A DNA stretch of 64,000 bases. It comes from Ceratopteris richardii. Lineage: Eukaryota; Streptophyta; Polypodiopsida; Polypodiales; Pteridaceae. The notes under the pieces were generated by a model. The model worked only from the letters and a program-made list of their open reading frames with translations, did no database searches and was not told where the DNA came from. The stretch covers positions 72,442,492 to 72,506,491 of the forward strand of contig CM035435.1 of assembly GCA_020310875.1 (NCBI GenBank), in the 5' to 3' direction. Of this stretch, positions 21,463 through 31,935 are shown one piece after another. A program made the position numbers and the translations under genes. Within the stretch, counting starts at the first letter, position 1; each line of letters begins with the position of its first letter.

Positions 21463-22806
21463 TCATGAATCAACATAAGGGCCTATGCTAATCGTAACAT
21501 CTTGCACTTCTCGTGTTACATTATAACGACTACCTTGAAATGTAGCTTTCACTTTATACAAAGAAGGAAACGTTTGTAATTTAAGTTCTTGTACTAATAA
21601 ATGTGAAATGAAGTCATGTGAACTACCATCGTCATGTAGAATTTTAACTAGTTTGTTATTTATTGTACCCTGCATGCAAAGAAGAGAGTGTAGAGAGATA
21701 TCGTTACCCAAGGTACTTAAGTCCTTCTCCAGTGATTCCTCTATCCAAACAGGAGGAATTTCTTCATTATAGACCTCCATGTTATGCAATCGAGCTGTAG
21801 CCTGTTTCATATGAAGAGGTTGCAATCTGCACCTTATTTTTGTATGTCCAGGTTTACCACAATTCCAGCAAGTGATTGGTGGTCGCTTCTGTTGGGCATT
21901 CACTGCTGAAGTTTGAAGGGTAGGTGGTTTGGTTGGTTGGAGAGATGAAGCAACGGGTGGAGTTGCGTAATTGGATTGTGGAGGACGAGGAAAACTAGGG
22001 TAAGATGGGGCATTAAAATTATGCTTCATAGGAAATGAAGGTTTAACAGGAAATGGTTGTGGACGTGGTTGTTGTAGACGGAGTGACTTGGTTATGGACT
22101 GGAATTCTTTTTCTGCATCATAAGCAAAAGATATAGTGTCGTTGAGGGTTGTAGGTCGTAGGGTGTGAAGCTTAGCTTGGATACCCACCTCCAAACCATC
22201 TTCGTATTTTTGCTGCAAGATATCCTCTGATACATCTTCAAGCATTCGTACAAGTAGTAAATTTTGCCAGAACCGCTCTATGTAGGTAGTAACCGTATCA
22301 CCCTCCTTCCATGTAAGGGTCGTCCATGCACGTCGAACATGCAAATGGTATTGAGGAGGAAGAAATGAATCCTTCACGTTTTCTTGAAAAGCCTTCCAAG
22401 TTGTTGGACGCTCCGTACTGTGTCGCAGGACATTCCACCAGAGTTGAGCTTTACCTACTAAATAGTTAGTGGCAAATTTAACTTTTTCACTTTCAGCATA
22501 CATTTCATCGGTATAAAAATCATCAAACTGCGACAACCAAGAAAGTACTAAAGGCCCATCCTTTCGGCCATCAAATCGTAGAAACTGGTAGTTTCTATTA
22601 CCAATCTTTGAATGGGTAACATCAGATTGGGCAGACACAATAGCTTTTACTACTCTCGTAAGGTTGTCTTCCTCAACTTGCATCTTTTGGAGGATTTCAT
22701 CACGTTGTCGGATCTCGTTCTGAGCTCCTTGAAGCTCATGCTGCAAGAGCTCTAGTTGTTGTTCAAGTGTTGCCGCAGGTAGAGGTGAATTATTGTAATC
22801 CTCCAT
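21463..22806 (-). CDS. gag: Gag and protease start of E5
   Basis: A 447-codon frame starting MEDYNNSPLPA. A leucine-rich coiled-coil start (residues 12-50) is followed by the retrotransposon gag domain (WLSQFDDFYTDEM, AQLWWNVLRH, TYIERFWQNLLLVRM). Next come a proline-rich linker and a zinc knuckle CWNCGKPGHTKIRC near 21830-21870. The protease loop near 21620-21650 reads LHDDGSSHDFIS, so the usual DSG or DTG is DDG, which may disable it. The frame ends at a TGA where chromovirus polyproteins normally continue. It encodes the particle-forming protein. Confidence 0.85.
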   Translation of the reverse strand: MEDYNNSPLPAATLEQQLELLQHELQGAQNEIRQRDEILQKMQVEEDNLTRVVKAIVSAQSDVTHSKIGNRNYQFLRFDGRKDGPLVLSWLSQFDDFYTDEMYAESEKVKFATNYLVGKAQLWWNVLRHSTERPTTWKAFQENVKDSFLPPQYHLHVRRAWTTLTWKEGDTVTTYIERFWQNLLLVRMLEDVSEDILQQKYEDGLEVGIQAKLHTLRPTTLNDTISFAYDAEKEFQSITKSLRLQQPRPQPFPVKPSFPMKHNFNAPSYPSFPRPPQSNYATPPVASSLQPTKPPTLQTSAVNAQQKRPPITCWNCGKPGHTKIRCRLQPLHMKQATARLHNMEVYNEEIPPVWIEESLEKDLSTLGNDISLHSLLCMQGTINNKLVKILHDDGSSHDFISHLLVQELKLQTFPSLYKVKATFQGSRYNVTREVQDVTISIGPYVDS

Positions 22807-23124
22807 GGTGCTCTTGGACCCTTGCTCTCAACCTTGGTGTATTGAACCTTCTTGTTTGCAACCTTGGTGTCTCGATCCCGTGTTCTCAACCTTGCTTGGT
22901 ATCTTGAACACTCAATCAAGTGCCACCCAAGGATTATGAAGGAATTCACACTTCCAAGCTAGCTCATTGGAAAGTTCATCCTGAGAGCTTTCCAACGGTA
23001 TATTACACGCCTCAATCCAACCTACGGATTGAGAGATACACTTGATTCTTTCTTGGGTCCAATCTTGAAATCGACGCACGCGCCTTCCACAAGTAATAAA
23101 GAGAGAGAACTTGAGTACAACTCC

Positions 23125-23195
23125 AAGAGATGGTGGAGTGGTCAAAGTACTTCCCTTGAAAGTAGGAGGTTGTGGGTTCAAATCCTCCTACCTTA
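23125..23195 (+). other. tRNA-like sequence with A and B boxes
   Basis: The word tggtggagtggt resembles a pol III A box and gggttcaaatcc is a near-perfect B box, about 45 bases apart. Between them cccttgaaag could be an anticodon arm (TGA). The acceptor and D stems do not pair well by eye. It may be the head of a tRNA-derived SINE or a decayed tRNA-Ser-like copy, lying opposite in sense to E5. A functional tRNA gene is unlikely. Confidence 0.35.
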
Positions 23196-23394
23196 GGGAC
23201 TCTAAACCTCTCTATTACCACTCAAAAATTAAAATTGTCTCGTGCGTAGCCAACGGCTGCCAACGGTCGCCAAGGGAGCCTTGGGTGCCAATGTTGCCAA
23301 TGTATTGCCTAAGTTATTGCCTAAGTTCTTTGCCTTAGTCGACGCCTTAGTCGACGCCGAAGGAGTAAACGTAGGTGATAACGGGAGTAAGCCG

Positions 23395-24257
23395 AAGGAG
23401 TAAACGTAGGTGAAAACGTAGGTTCTGGTTCTGGTTCTGGAACAGGAACAGAAACAGAAACCGAAACCAAAACCGAAGACGAAACAGAAATAGAAACCGA
23501 AACCGAAACCGAAACTGAAGACGAAGACAGAGATGGAGATGGAGATGGAATCGGAATTCAGAATCGCGAACAGAGAACAGAACCCTCTGTATTGACGCGT
23601 GTAGAGCTCTGATATCACTGTTGTCAGGATCTTGCTCATGCTCAAACAGAAGTTACGAACGCAGAAAAACACACACAAGAATAAACGCAACAAGAGACGA
23701 GAAGGAGGTGAAAACGTAGGTGAAAACGTAGGTTCTGGTTCTGGTTCTGGAACAGGAACAGAAACAGAAACCGAAACCGAAACCGAAGACGAAACAGAAA
23801 CAAAAACTGAAACTGAAACTGAAACCGAAGACGAAGACGGAGATGGAGATGGAGATGGAATCGGAATTCAGAATCACGAAACAGAGAACAAAACCCTCTG
23901 TATTGACGCGTGCAGAGCTCTTATACCACTATTGTCAGGATCTTGCTCACGCTCAAACAGAAGTTACAAACGCAAAAAAACACACACAAGAATAAACGCA
24001 ACAAGAGACGAGAAGGAGGTGAAAACGTAGGTGAAAACGTAGGTTCTGGTTCTGGTTCTAGAACAGGAACAGAAACAGAAATCGAAACAGAAACCGAAAC
24101 CGAAACCGAAGACGAAAGAGAAACAGAAACCGAAACCGAAACCGAAACCGAAACCGAAGACGAAGACGGAGATGGAGATGGAGATGGAATCGGAATTCAG
24201 AATCGCGAACAGAGAACAGAACCCTCTGTATTGACGCGTGTAGAGCTTTGATACCAC
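23395..24257. repeat. Triplicated leader unit of E5 with LTR-head fragments
   Basis: Three rounds of a block running from gaaaacgtagg through ggttctgg repeats, (GAAACC)-type hexamers and gatggagatgg to ctctgtattgacgcg and a primer-site remnant. Rounds one and two are each followed by about 88 bases of the LTR start (from 23619 and 23930); the third is followed by the full LTR at 24258. Periods are 311 and 328 bases. Every round ends in a primer-site-like gat(a)ccac, so each copy repeats the LTR/primer-site junction. Confidence 0.85.
24242..24257 (-). other. Primer binding site of E5
   Basis: On the minus strand next to the 5' LTR the sequence reads gTGGTATCAAAGCTCT, complementary to initiator tRNA-Met with one substitution. 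Degenerate copies lie at about 23605-23618 and 23915-23929, at the ends of the repeated leader units. Confidence 0.8.
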
Positions 24258-24754
24258 TGTTGTCAGGATCTTGCTCACGCTCAAACAGAAGTTACGAACG
24301 CAGAAAAACACACACAAGAATAAACGCAACAAGAGACGAGAAGGTACGCAGATTGGGTGCAATCTCCCCCCATGCACTCTATTTCGACAGTCCACAGAGT
24401 GCATGTATTTATAGGAATTTTGATTACGTCAAAAATAGTGGTTACATGAGGGCGGCTTCAAAAAGTAGGCGTGAAACTAAAAGTTGGTAACTTTTACAGA
24501 AAGCCATTACTTTGAATAACAGAAACTACGGTCTACAACGACCCTTATGCTAACCCTTACTTTTCTAACAATAGAACCTTCTACGCAGGTTTATTTACAA
24601 GCTAAATAATAATTATTCGGATTATTGATGTCCGCCCTTTCACGCCTTGCACGCTCCTCACGAACCTTCAGCTGCTATATCAGAAACATCAAAAACATAT
24701 TAATACATTAATAATATAACACTTTAACAATACATTGTTCAATAATATACAACA
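24258..24754 (-). repeat. 5' LTR of E5
   Basis: 497 bp, flanked on the right by target duplication gtatg. Differences from the other LTR include caaaaaa/cagaaaa, ctgttt/ctattt, actgag/acagag, gtcgaa/gtcaaa, ctgcgg/ctacgg and catgaa/cacgaa. Confidence 0.95.
24406..24414 (-). promoter_or_regulatory. TATA box in the 5' LTR of E5
   Basis: CTATAAATA on the minus strand, about 345 bases inside the LTR from its upstream end, in the right direction to start the genomic transcript through the leader and gag. Confidence 0.65.
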
Positions 24755-24759
24755 GTATG

Positions 24760-26887
24760 AGATCTCCATGCCCAAGAAATATGATAGATCTCCCAAGTCA
24801 CTGAATTTGAATTCTTTCTCCATTTGTTTATTTAGGCTTTGAATGCCTTTCTCATCTGTACCTGTAAGAATTATATCATCAACATATATGCACATGTAAA
24901 TGAACCCATCATCACTTGCTTTGACAAGCAAGCTACTATCTGCTTTAGATACTTGGAAACCAAGTTCTTTCAAGATATTCACAAGTCTATAATTCCATGC
25001 CCTTGGGGCCTGCTTCAAGCCATACAAAGCTCTCTTGAGCTTGCACACATGATCTGGAAACCTTTCATCTCTGAATCCTTGTGGTTGCTCCATGAAAACA
25101 TCATCTGAAATATAACCATTTAAAAATGCATTCTTTACATCTAATTGAGATAATTTCCAACCTTTGCAAGAAGCAATTGCTATGAGAGTCCTTATGGTTG
25201 TCATATTTGCAATATGACTATAGGTCTCATCATAATCTACACCATATGTCTGAGCAAAACCTTTCACAACAAGTCTAGCTTTATACCTAGATACACTTCC
25301 ATCTGCATACCTCTTTGTCTTGTAGACCCATTTGCATCCAATGATCTTCTGACTATTTGGTTTAGGAACCAAATCCCAAGTCTCATTCTCCATCAATGCA
25401 TCATATTCTTCCTGCATAGCTTTCTCCCAATTTTCCTTACCTTTTGCCTCTTCATATGTAGAAGGGTCTTCATCTACCTTTACCATATATGCATAATCTT
25501 TGGTATCCAAAAAAGAAGTGTCATAACTATACCTTGTAGGTTGCCATTTGTGTCTTGTTGACCTTCTGAGTTCTCCACTTCTTGAAGTTTCTGGTTCATC
25601 ACATTCTGGATCAAACCTTGGCATTTCTTCAACTTCAACCTGTACTTCATTGTTCTCCTCTTCATCAAATATTTGAGCCTTTGATTTACCTTTCTTTTGA
25701 GTCACAACTTCTTCATCACCTGCATAAATATTGATTGTACCTGCATACCAAGTACCTTGCTCATCAAATGTAACATCTTTAGACACAATGAATTGCTTTG
25801 TGGATGGACTCCACAACCTATATCCCATTTTCTTATTATCATATCCAATGAACACATATTTTTCAGCTTTAGACTCCAATTTATGCCTCAATTGTGATGG
25901 CACATATGCATATGCCAAACATCCAAATACTTTGCAATGATCTAAAGTAGGTCTCTTACCCCACCATGCCTCATATGGTGTCATACCCTGCAAAGCTTTA
26001 CATGGTAATCTATTGACCAAATAAGTAGCTGTATTCACAGACTCAGCCCACAAATAATTTGGGCAATTTTTCTCATTCATCATGGATCTTGCAAACTCAA
26101 CAAGAGTTCTATTTCTTCTTTCTGCTACACCATTTTGTTGAGGAGAGTACCTACAAGTAATTTCCCTTTTTATACCTGCATTCCACAAGTAATCACTGAA
26201 CTCATTAGAGAAATACTCTCCCCCTCCATGTGACCTTAGTCTCTTCAACTTATGACCTGTAATTCTATCTGCATACACATGATAATGTTTGAATGTATTG
26301 AATACCTCTTATTTATCTTTGATCACATAGATAGTGATCCATCTGGTAGCATCATCAACATAAATCACATAATACCTTGAACCATTGATATTGAAATCCT
26401 TTGATGGTCCCCACACATCTATGTGTACCAATTCAAGCTTCTCTGAATACATAAAACCATGCTTGGAATAAGATTGCTTATGAGCCTTACCTAATTGACA
26501 TGCCTCACATCTGTATGTCATATGTTGACCTGCAACATTAGGCAATCCAAGCACTGAACCACTATTAACCATATCTTTCATACCTCTTTCATTAAAATGT
26601 CCAAGCCTCTTGTGCCAAAGATCTAACTCAGAGATCTTATGTCCTCGATAATTGAACAAGGCGTGACCAACATTGCCTTGGATCTTCAATGTGAACAATC
26701 TTCCTTCTTTCTTCCCTGAAACAATTTGTTTATACCCATCGCTAGGGTCTTCCACAAACACTCCTTCATTAGTGAACCTAACTTCATAACCTTTTTCAAC
26801 ATTTTGGCCTACACTTATCAGATTCTTAGGAATTGTAGGAACATACAAAACCTTACTCAAGAGAGTACTTCCATCCTTAGCCTTCAT
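24760..26887 (-). pseudogene. pol: Integrase and RT of E4
   Basis: Frame 26887-26309 holds GAG-pre-integrase (LWHKRLGHFNERGM, CEACQLGKAHKQS) and the integrase start (HIDVWGPSKDF). Frame 26278-24760 holds LRSHGGGEYFSNEF, SPQQNGVAERRNRTLVE with the catalytic glutamate, CLAYAYVPSQLRHK, then RT with [25 protein letters not shown] and IYVDDIILTG. A stop or shift near 26280-26309 breaks the integrase. The apparent open frame running on to 24689 enters the E5 LTR and is not real E4 sequence; the true continuation is at 17529. Confidence 0.88.
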
Positions 26888-27360
26888 TGATCCAAATTGA
26901 CTTCACATTATGCTTTGTATTGTCACCAAACAAAGAGGAGAACTTGTAGTCTACATGTGCGTGTATTGTCTTCACTTTGCCTTTCACAAGTTGCATTCAT
27001 TATCAATGTTGAATCCTCCTTCTGATCTGAAGCATAATTGTAGTAGGTATTGTTGTATTGTTGACTTTGGAATCCTATACCTGCATTTCTTCCAAAGTAA
27101 CCTCTACTACCTCTACCTCTGAAATTACCTCTTTGATTTCTGCCACCTCTTCCTCTTGAATTAAAATTCTGATTATATCCACCATTATTCTGAGTATTAT
27201 GCCAACAATCATTAGCTAAGTGATTTGTCTTACCACAAATCCAGCAAGCTTTGACTCCATCTTTATTACTCTTGCCTCTTCCTCTACCTTTGCCACCTCC
27301 TCTTCCTCTTAGGAAGTTAGCTTGGCTAGTTGTACCTTCATCTTCATTTGCCACTGATTT
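26888..27360 (-). pseudogene. gag: Gag zinc-knuckle part of E4, protease deleted
   Basis: Glycine-arginine-rich stretches surround a zinc knuckle CWICGKTNHLANDC near 27215-27260, followed by a second RG-rich run. Next to the protease remnant (LFGDNTKHNVKSIW near 26890-26940) I cannot find the D-S-G catalytic block, so a small deletion has removed it. Upstream of about 27360 gag similarity stops: the N-terminal half of gag and the 5' LTR are missing. Confidence 0.75.
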
Positions 27361-29224
27361 ATTGAGGCCATCTAGGTAGATAGGAACTCTATGGAAGTTT
27401 TTAGAGACATACTTCAAGGATGTCCCATACTCTCCTTCTATCATTGAGATGAGCCCGACATGAAGCACTAAGCTATGCATGTCTTTGGAGGCCATGATTG
27501 ATTCTTCTTATGAGTCACTAGAGGTGTGCGAGTAGATGGAGTGAACACTCTTTTGGGTTACACTTCTTGCTGAGTATATCACACTTCTTCAACTCCATAA
27601 GACACATCCAGATGGTAGGTTCATTCACAATCCTGGGCCTTGCTTAGTTTCTGTGATTGTCTTTTCTTCAATTTGTCCTTATATTATCTTCTCAAGTTTT
27701 GGAAATGGTTGGACTAATATTTGGGCATTAGAATTTCTCAAAATCCTTAGTTCCAAGATAACTGGGATTTGATTCCAATTTACCTCGATACACGATACTT
27801 CGGGTTTTTGACAATACACGATATTAACTTGGATGATATGATACTTGTATGCTCTCATGATACATGATACTTGGGAAATACATGATACTTGATACTGGAT
27901 CTCCAAAATATGATACCTCTTTCTAGTGATACCTCAACTTCCATGATACATGATATTGAAATCACATGATACATGATATTGTCTGGGGACAGTATACTAT
28001 ACTCGATAGTACATGATATACGATATTGAGATCACACAATACACAATACTCAAAAGTATCAGCAACATGTGATATAGGACCCAAATGGCGATACATGATA
28101 CTTGGAAAGTTCGATGATATGTGATACTTGAGGGTCGTGATACTCCACCAGGGGATAGACGATACTTCTATATCATGATACTCCTACGAGTGAGGTTTCG
28201 GTGATACACAATACCTACCAAGTGTTGCAACACACAGGAATTCGGTATCATGATGCCAAACTTGATGAGTTGCAATACTTGGACTTATATGAGTCTAAAT
28301 TTAGAATTTTTTGTGCCTATGTGCTCCTTGTGCTCTCCTGATCACCGTATGTGTCTATAATTAAAACACTCCCTCAAAATTTTATAAAATGAGTCTCATG
28401 ATACTTAGTGGAAGTTGTGTCATCTCGTGTGAGTGATCAATCAAATTTTTGTTTTTTTTATGGTGTAAAGCTCACCTCAAGGAATGTTTCCTCAAATTTT
28501 TAGTTATGAACTCTTTCCACACTCCAAATCCCACATGATATTCACTCGATGGTACTGATCGTCTGTGCAGTCCTTGATACTTGCATAAACAAGTGAATAG
28601 AAATGAGTGTATGAAGCAACAAGTGCATGAGAGATATGACTTGCCAAGCTCTTGAATTCAACTTACTCACGATCACTACCTTCACAAAAATGCTTTAACC
28701 ATCACATAGACACCTTGACTGAAGCCTGAATCCTTGACAACGACACCAAAAACTTGTGTACCTTAGCTCACAATGTCTTAAATACTTGCGATGGATGAGA
28801 CCTAATCTCTATCATCAAGCAAGTGCCTATGATGGTGGCATTGATAGACTTATTTAATTATCAATCCGTGAGTCTAAACCAATTGTGTATGAAGACATGT
28901 GCACACGTGATAGCTAATATAGGAATGGGACAGTCAATGCATGCAAATTAGGAGATTCTACCGCACACATCACGTGATACTTGGTGCTTCAACAAGCACA
29001 AATAGAGTGATTTCTCTAAGCTTTGATAGTCAAATATAGTTAATAGCAGGTTCGTTTTGAATTCTCGATGAGAGGCATCCAATGCTAGTCATTTCAACTT
29101 GATTTGACTTCTGTGCTCCAAGTTATGGCCAAAAAAACAAAGTGGAATGAAACACCTTCTCTCACTTCTACATTTCCAAAACTTCACAAAGACATGACAA
29201 TAGCAAAAAGAGATGAGAAGGGGT
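27361..29224. other. Unassigned AT-rich region
   Basis: About 1.9 kb without recognisable coding sequence. The frame continuing upstream of the E4 gag to 27495 contains no motif I know. A degenerate GATAC array occupies 27786-28290. The remainder shows no LTR ends, splice-site pattern or conserved frame. Confidence 0.5.
27786..28290. repeat. Degenerate GATAC / CATGATAC array
   Basis: The pentamer gatac and its neighbours (catgatac, atacatgatact, acgatatt) recur dozens of times at irregular spacing over about 500 bases. No fixed period was found by eye; copies are separated by unrelated short spacers. It may be an eroded microsatellite or minisatellite. It produces spurious frames with repeated VSCI words on the minus strand. 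Confidence 0.7.
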
Positions 29225-29604
29225 AGACAACACCTCTAGGCACACATTTCATGCCTTAGGCATACATTTCATGCCTCATGCACACATACAAAGCTCATGG
29301 AGAAGAAGATACACATGGAAGATGAAGCAAATTCGAAATTTAGAAAGTTAGTTCTTCAAAATGACAAAAGTCTTTACAAAAGAGTCACAAGTGACTTATA
29401 TAGATGTGCCATAAATTTGGTCCTTTCACATAAGAGACCGACACTTTCTATAAGACTCACTAAAATCCTGTATAATACAAGGGTATTGTTACATTCTTTA
29501 GGGATCATGCATCTAGAGGACTCCTCTAGAAGAATTACAAAGCTTCTCAAGATTTTACAAATGATATTTGGAAAAAAAAATGAACCTTTTCTTGAAAATT
29601 TTGG
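29225..29604. repeat. Unclassified dispersed repeat R, copy 2
   Basis: About 380 bp matching 4983-5342 in the same orientation (shared runs gaaatttagaaagttagttcttcaa in part, aagggtatt, ttctttagggatcatgcatcta, cttgaaaattttgg). Near the start it has an extra short duplication (atttcatgcc twice). Confidence 0.6.
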
Positions 29605-29655
29605 GAGCATGCTTTTCTTCTCTTTTTTCTTCTGATTTCTTTTCTTCAGTCCACA

Positions 29656-30115
29656 ATAGTGATGGAGATGGAGTTTTCATGGAAAGTGCAAGTACACCAT
29701 TACTTTCATGTACCAAGGAGAGATTAGTTAGCTTGAAAGATATGTATGACAATTTGCTACCTCTTTTTAGAGGTGGAAAATCAAGTGCTCATTCAAATGA
29801 GGCAATTTCTCAACCTTTACAAATTCCAAATAATGATGAAAATCATTCCATTTTTTATGTAAATTTACATGATGCACTTGTTTATGAGAGGGCTAAGATA
29901 GAGGATGCAAAAAGTATGCCTAAATTGTTGTTCTAGACCTTGAGATATGGCAGATTAGATGCACTGTTGACATATTATACTTGTTCAGGCTCTCACAGTG
30001 CTTTCTTTGCATCAAATTGCTATGCTATCTCTAGTGTTTGTGATGAGAATGGACCTCCTACTTTTGATGGAGAAAAAAATTTAGGAAATTGGATGGCTGT
30101 CTATGGGCAAAGAAA
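29656..30115 (+). pseudogene. Copia-A fragment, integrase end to RT start
   Basis: Plus-strand reading VFMESASTPLLSCTKERLVSLKDMYD matches VFVEDAIQPLLSCIKETSVSSKDMYD of E1, here written only as similarity in short pieces: PLLSC, KDMYD, NWM. It includes the linker before RT and stops after NWM. At about 30100-30120 it abuts a Copia-A piece of the opposite orientation. Confidence 0.75.
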
Positions 30116-30172
30116 AATAGAAAAATTCAAATGACCAAAGCATGCATTCCAACACTTTTCGTTTGAAATAAC

Positions 30173-31600
30173 CTAAAAAGAATCATGAACTGCATATGCT
30201 GAATCATTTTTAGATTTTACATAATCTATGAGCTTATGAATCCCATGACATAAAATTATAGAAGCAATGATAAAATCACCATTCAAGATATCATGAGTTA
30301 AACATCTATCATCAACAAGTTTAACAACCAAGCCAATCTTTCTTAGTGCTAAAACTAACAATAGATTTTTCTTGATCCTTAGCACATATAAGGCATCAGA
30401 TAATGTGAAAGAACTACCATCAACAATTGTAAGAATAATCTTTCCAACTCCCATGATAGGATAAGGGGAGTTGTTAGCACATGTGATAGTATTCCCTATA
30501 GGAGCAAGCTCAAGTGAAGTGAAAAAACTACACTGCAAGGTAATATGTTTGGTTGCACCATTATCAAAGTACTAAACAATCGAGTTAACTATAGACATTC
30601 ACTACTCATGAGAAGATGGGTCATAAATGCAATGAGTAGTAAATTCACATTCTTCATTTTGAATAAGGTTAGTGGACTTTCGTTTAGGTGTAGAGGCCTT
30701 TGCAACAACCATTCCAACCCCTTTCTTCTTTACCATTTTTGTAGCAAGTTTAAGACAAATCTTAATGAAATAGTCATTTGTCCTACAACCGTTGCATTTT
30801 ATTTTTGCTTTCATGTTTTCTTGTCATCTTTGTCTTCGTTTTTTGACTGTGCATCATAGAATATTTCCACTTACTGGTAGACAAGCTCCATTTACCTTTG
30901 TTCTTCTGACTAACTAAGAAAGCTTGATCTAGAACTTGCAAAATTGAATTGTTTTGCCTAGAATTATCTTCTTGCAACAAAACAAAGATTAACTCCTAAA
31001 AGTTTAAGACATTTGGGTTGCCCTTCATCATCAACCAGAGAGTAGAAGCAAAAATCTGATAAGAATATGGAAGAGAATTATGAATAGTTTGTGGAAGTAA
31101 ACCATCTAACAAGATCTCATCAATAGAAATCAAGTTCTCTTTCAAATCTTTAATATTTTTTGAAATATAAGTGTCCATTTAACTTTCTTCATTCATGTGC
31201 TCACTCTCCAATTGTCTTAGAAGGGTATCCCAAGAAGCTTTTGTTTGCATTGCAAGAGAGAATATGAGGGATAATGGCACATTTAATAGAGAAAGCTATA
31301 GATTCGTATGCGTGTGCATTTGTTCCATCCTAATAAACTTTCTCTAGAGTAGGCGCAATAGGAACCATAGAAAAACTAAGAAATTGAAGATCATCATCTT
31401 CAACATAACTCGCATCAACTACAATTACTATATTTGTAGGTGTAGGACACATATTTCAACACCTTGCACACTATTCCGCAAACCCTTTAACTAATACATG
31501 ATGCATCATGTATGCCCAAAATGGTTAATTAGAACCATCCAACTTATCATCAACAACCAACAAATACGTCATTGCTTTCAATTATGTTTAGTGACTAATA
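30173..31600 (-). pseudogene. gag: Gag and protease remnant of the Copia-A fragment
   Basis: Minus-strand words NIKDLKENLISIDEI, YQIFASTLWLMMKGNPN, SILQVLDQAFLVSQKNKGKW and CNGCRTNDYFIKIC (knuckle near 30770-30810) follow E1 gag. Then ANNSPYPIMGVGKIILT and DALYVLRIKKNLL represent the protease. Several nonsense codons break the frame. The DSG triplet region near 30560 has decayed to DNGA-like sequence. Confidence 0.78.
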
Positions 31601-31935
31601 CCCTCATGTAAAAATTTGACTATATCTAAAAATAAAGAATAGAAATAACCAATTTAGCTTCAACAGGCTTGTAGTAACTTCAAGGTGCGTGTATTGGCAA
31701 ACCAAAAATTGTATATTTTTTTGGTGCAAAAGGATGAAATTTCTTGTAGAGTCGATGCAATAGTGTGTTTTGAAGCCAAAACAAGCTCAAGTCAAAATTT
31801 CATGCCATAGAGTGAAGGCATTTTGAACCTCTAATCACCTTGAGTATGCTCAACAATTTTCTTGCAATTTAGATACTGTGATTGAAAAGGTGTTGATGAT
31901 GTCCTAAAGAAAATGGTGACTTGCTATGTACCAAT

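Larger units (their letters stand above)
22807..24257 (-). other. Long leader of E5
   Basis: About 1.45 kb between gag and the 5' LTR. It contains a tRNA-like stretch (23125-23195), short repeats around 23300-23350 (cttagtcgacgcc twice), and three rounds of a leader unit with hexamer-rich sequence. Open frames on either strand here (for example plus 23632-24030, rich in TE and GD pairs) follow from the repeats and are not treated as genes. Confidence 0.7.
17530..24754 (-). mobile_element. Complete chromodomain Ty3/gypsy element E5
   Basis: TGTTGTCAGG..TACAACA ends, 497-bp LTRs (17530-18026 and 24258-24754), and target duplication gtatg at 17525-17529 and 24755-24759 inside RT of E4. The primer site on the minus strand reads TGGTATCAAAGC, an initiator tRNA-Met type with one change. 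I count six LTR differences by eye, about 1.2 percent. Gag-pol ends in a chromodomain, so it belongs to the chromovirus branch of gypsy. Three nonsense codons and one frameshift make this copy non-autonomous. Length 7,225 bp. Confidence 0.95.

Noticed and set aside
23125..23195. Functional tRNA-Ser gene
   Set aside because: The T stem has a mismatch and the acceptor and D stems do not pair by eye, so only a tRNA-like relic can be supported.
22912..23221. Minus-strand frames upstream of E5 gag
   Set aside because: They lie in the leader, overlap the tRNA-like stretch and match no gag or accessory domain I know.
23632..24251. Plus-strand frames rich in TE, GS and GD repeats
   Set aside because: They arise from purine hexamer repeats in the leader of a minus-strand gypsy element and have no independent support.
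24689..24759. Apparent C-terminal extension of E4 RT
   Set aside because: It crosses the E5 LTR border and target duplication; the true continuation is at 17529.
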